Shown here: one piece after another, positions 61,873-64,000 of the stretch
Numbering within the stretch: position 1 is the stretch's first letter
Layout of the letters: each line of letters begins with the position of its first letter
From: Oscillospiraceae bacterium
GTDB lineage: Bacteria > Bacillota > Clostridia > Lachnospirales > Lachnospiraceae
Reading direction: 5' to 3'
Assembly (NCBI GenBank): GCA_021771715.1
Contig: JAETOO010000009.1
Coordinates: forward strand, 1-64,000
Length of the DNA: 64,000 nt
Notes under the pieces: generated by a model
The model's database searches: none
The model's input: only the letters and a program-made list of their open reading frames with translations
Told to the model about the DNA's origin: nothing
Translations under genes and position numbers: made by a program

Positions 61873-62958
61873 ATGAACTATAAGATAGCAGTGATTCCGG
61901 GAGACGGAATCGGACCTGAGATTGTGAGAGAGGCGCGCAAAGTGCTGGACGCGGCTGCCGTGAAATATGGATTTACCCTGGAGTACACGGAGCTTTTGAT
62001 GGGCGGGGCGTCGATTGATGCGAACGGCGTGCCGCTCACGGACGAGACGATCGAAACGGCGAAGGCGAGCGATGCGGTGCTGATGGGCTCGATCGGTGGG
62101 GATGCGAAGACCTCCCCGTGGTATCGGCTGGAGCCGTCGCTGCGCCCCGAGGCAGGACTGTTAAAGCTCAGGAAATCCCTGAACCTCTTTGCAAATCTTC
62201 GCCCTGCGTATTTGTACGAGGAGCTGAAGGCGGCCTGCCCGCTGCGGGACGAGATCATCGGCGACGGGTTTGACATGCTGATCATGCGTGAGCTGACCGG
62301 CGGCCTGTACTTTGGCGCGCGCTCCACGGTTGAGGAGGACGGCGTGAAGAAGGCGACAGACACGCTCGTGTACAGCGAGCATGAGATCCGCCGGATTGCC
62401 GTCAAGGGCTTCGACATCGCCCGCAAGCGCCGCAAGAAGGTCTGCAGCGTCGACAAGGCAAACGTGCTCGATTCCTCGCGGCTCTGGAGAAGCGTCGTGG
62501 AGGAGGTGGCGAAGGAGTATCCGGACGTGGAGCTCTCCCATATGCTGGTGGATAACTGCGCAATGCAGCTCGTCAAGGATCCGGGACAGTTCGACGTGAT
62601 TCTGACCGAGAATATGTTCGGCGACATCCTCTCGGATGAGGCGAGCATGGTGACCGGCTCGATCGGAATGCTGTCCTCCGCGTCATTGAATGAGACGAAG
62701 TTCGGCCTCTACGAGCCCAGCCACGGCTCCGCACCGGACATCGCGGGGATGGATCTCGCCAACCCGATCGCGACGATCCTTTCCGCAGCCATGATGCTCC
62801 GCTACTCCCTCGATCTCGACGAGGCGGCGGACGCGATTGAGGCGGCGGTGAAGCAGGTGCTAAAGGACGGTTACCGGACGGCCGATATCATGTCGGACGG
62901 CTGCACACGGGTGGGATGCGCCGAGATGGGATCCCTGATCCGGGAGAGAATACAGTAG
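61873..62958 (+). CDS. leuB: 3-isopropylmalate dehydrogenase
   Basis: Oxidatively decarboxylates 3-isopropylmalate in leucine synthesis. The 361-residue product has [15 protein letters not shown], the substrate arginines around [22 protein letters not shown] (cited here by its ends), [11 protein letters not shown], and the NAD/metal segments [20 protein letters not shown] and [12 protein letters not shown]. Start at the ATG after GGAAGAGGAA. ilvD follows 42 bp later. Confidence 0.97.
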   Translation: MNYKIAVIPGDGIGPEIVREARKVLDAAAVKYGFTLEYTELLMGGASIDANGVPLTDETIETAKASDAVLMGSIGGDAKTSPWYRLEPSLRPEAGLLKLRKSLNLFANLRPAYLYEELKAACPLRDEIIGDGFDMLIMRELTGGLYFGARSTVEEDGVKKATDTLVYSEHEIRRIAVKGFDIARKRRKKVCSVDKANVLDSSRLWRSVVEEVAKEYPDVELSHMLVDNCAMQLVKDPGQFDVILTENMFGDILSDEASMVTGSIGMLSSASLNETKFGLYEPSHGSAPDIAGMDLANPIATILSAAMMLRYSLDLDEAADAIEAAVKQVLKDGYRTADIMSDGCTRVGCAEMGSLIRERIQ

Positions 62959-63000
62959 ATACCTGCAGGAGACTGCAGCTGCAACAGGAGGAGAATTATT

Positions 63001-64000
63001 ATGAAAAGTGACGCAGTAAAAAAAGGAATTCAGCAGGCCCCGCACCGTTCGCTGTTCAACGCGCTCGGGCTCACCGAGGAGGAGATGAAGCGCCCGCTGA
63101 TCGGTATCGTAAATTCCTACAATGAGGTTGTGCCGGGCCATATGAACCTGGATAAGATCACCGAGGCGGTCAAGCTGGGCGTGGCGATGGCCGGCGGCGT
63201 GCCGCGCGAGTTCCCGGCGATCGCAGTCTGTGACGGGATCGCGATGGGGCATGTGGGGATGAAATACTCTCTGGTGACGCGTGACCTGATCGCGGACTCG
63301 ACTGAGTGCATGGCGATTGCACACCAGTTTGATGCGCTCGTCATGATTCCGAACTGTGACAAGAATGTGCCGGGCCTTCTGATGGCGGCGGCGCGCCTGA
63401 ACATTCCGACGATCTTCGTCAGCGGCGGCCCGATGATGGCCGGCCATGTCAAGGGGAGAAAGAGAAGCCTCTCGAGCATGTTTGAGGCAGTCGGCGAGCA
63501 CGCCGCAGGCAAGCTGACCGACGAGGAGGTCACAGAGTATGAGAACAAGGTCTGCCCGACCTGCGGTTCCTGCTCCGGCATGTACACGGCCAACAGCATG
63601 AACTGTCTGACCGAGGTGCTCGGCATGGGCCTGAAGGGCAACGGCACGATTCCGGCCGTCTATTCCGAGAGAATCCGTCTCGCAAAAATGGCCGGAATGC
63701 AGATCATGGAGCTGTGGAGAAACAACATCCGCCCGCGCGACATCATGACAGAGAAGGCGTTTCTGAACGCGCTGACCGTGGACATGGCGCTTGGCTGCTC
63801 GACGAACAGCATGCTGCACCTCCCGGCGATCGCGCACGAGGCGGGCGTCGAGCTGAATGTCGACATCGCAAACGAGATCAGCGCGCGCACACCGAACCTG
63901 TGCCATCTGGCGCCGGCCGGCCCGACCTACATAGAGGATCTTAACGAGGCGGGCGGCGTGTATGCCGTCATGAACGAGCTGACGAAGCGGGATCTGCTGC
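63001..64000 (+). CDS. ilvD: Dihydroxy-acid dehydratase, 3' end outside the window
   Basis: Dehydrates dihydroxy-acids in valine, isoleucine and leucine synthesis. The first 333 residues are present (full length is usually about 555). Fe-S ligand cysteines are visible in [20 protein letters not shown] and [26 protein letters not shown] precedes the ATG. The frame is open to the last base, and with leuB it forms the start of a branched-chain amino acid operon. Confidence 0.97.
   Translation, partial: MKSDAVKKGIQQAPHRSLFNALGLTEEEMKRPLIGIVNSYNEVVPGHMNLDKITEAVKLGVAMAGGVPREFPAIAVCDGIAMGHVGMKYSLVTRDLIADSTECMAIAHQFDALVMIPNCDKNVPGLLMAAARLNIPTIFVSGGPMMAGHVKGRKRSLSSMFEAVGEHAAGKLTDEEVTEYENKVCPTCGSCSGMYTANSMNCLTEVLGMGLKGNGTIPAVYSERIRLAKMAGMQIMELWRNNIRPRDIMTEKAFLNALTVDMALGCSTNSMLHLPAIAHEAGVELNVDIANEISARTPNLCHLAPAGPTYIEDLNEAGGVYAVMNELTKRDLL

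Overview
The window looks like chromosomal DNA of a GC-rich, spore-forming member of the Clostridia, most likely Lachnospiraceae. The evidence is: Firmicutes-type CodY with a CodY box in its own promoter; groESL under a CIRCE operator; sigK; the ireB-ruvX-DUF1292 trio; ribonuclease J; the trmR/trhP pair; a comM-dprA-topA-codY cluster; and AGGAGG-type ribosome binding sites. I assign no genus. I see no rRNA, CRISPR array, intact insertion sequence or prophage. The only RNA genes recognised are three identical tRNA-Gly(GCC) copies and two copies of an unidentified 242-nt structured element.

Layout. 0.2-7.7 kb: a TPR-like hypothetical, then purF, purB (with a LysR regulator) and purA, separated by repeat-filled spacers. 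7.8-13 kb: small hypotheticals, decayed fragments (truncated XRE regulator, deleted methyltransferase), a DUF4143-type ATPase, and a GntR/ABC exporter operon with a clear promoter and operator. 13-25.6 kb: carboxypeptidase M32; cysteine desulfurase-thiI; an HPr-like protein; mtaB; ireB-ruvX-DUF1292; RNase J; ylbF; trmR; trhP; sigK. Several of these act on tRNA modification and RNA decay. 25.6-29.2 kb: an Rpn-type nuclease with a long heptad-repeat tail, a phosphopantetheinyl transferase and a stand-alone rsmH. 29.2-33 kb (minus strand): complete dTDP-L-rhamnose operon rfbABDC. 33-37 kb: MerR-methyltransferase fusion, thioredoxin with a ferredoxin-thioredoxin-reductase-like protein, citrate synthase and MarR. 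37-43 kb: ABC importer of the TrpXYZ type, cytosolic GH20 hexosaminidase, YgjP-like peptidase. 43-50.4 kb: proline-rich repeat protein, second structured element, an 8-bp tandem array, comM-dprA-topA-codY. 50.7-61 kb: groESL, guaB, cell-wall amidase, HEAT-methyltransferase, MATE exporter, nitroreductase-like protein. 61-64 kb: tRNA-Gly triplet, leuB, and ilvD running off the window end.

How the genes fit together. purF, purB, purA and guaB cover the entry step and the AMP and XMP branch steps of purine synthesis. leuB and ilvD belong to branched-chain amino acid synthesis, a classic CodY target, and codY is nearby. The sulfur pair (desulfurase and ThiI), MtaB, TrmR and TrhP all modify tRNA.

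The most unusual property is repeat content. Tandem repeats occur inside genes (Rpn, proline-rich protein, DprA), between genes (8-, 42- and 51-bp arrays), and as tandem copies of gene ends that span stop codons (purF, purA, the nitroreductase-like gene, PPTase/rsmH). The best candidate for something new is the 242-nt element at 2713-2954 and 43459-43700. The two copies have the same length, and their helices differ by many compensatory changes. All calls rest on reading the sequence; no database search was possible.
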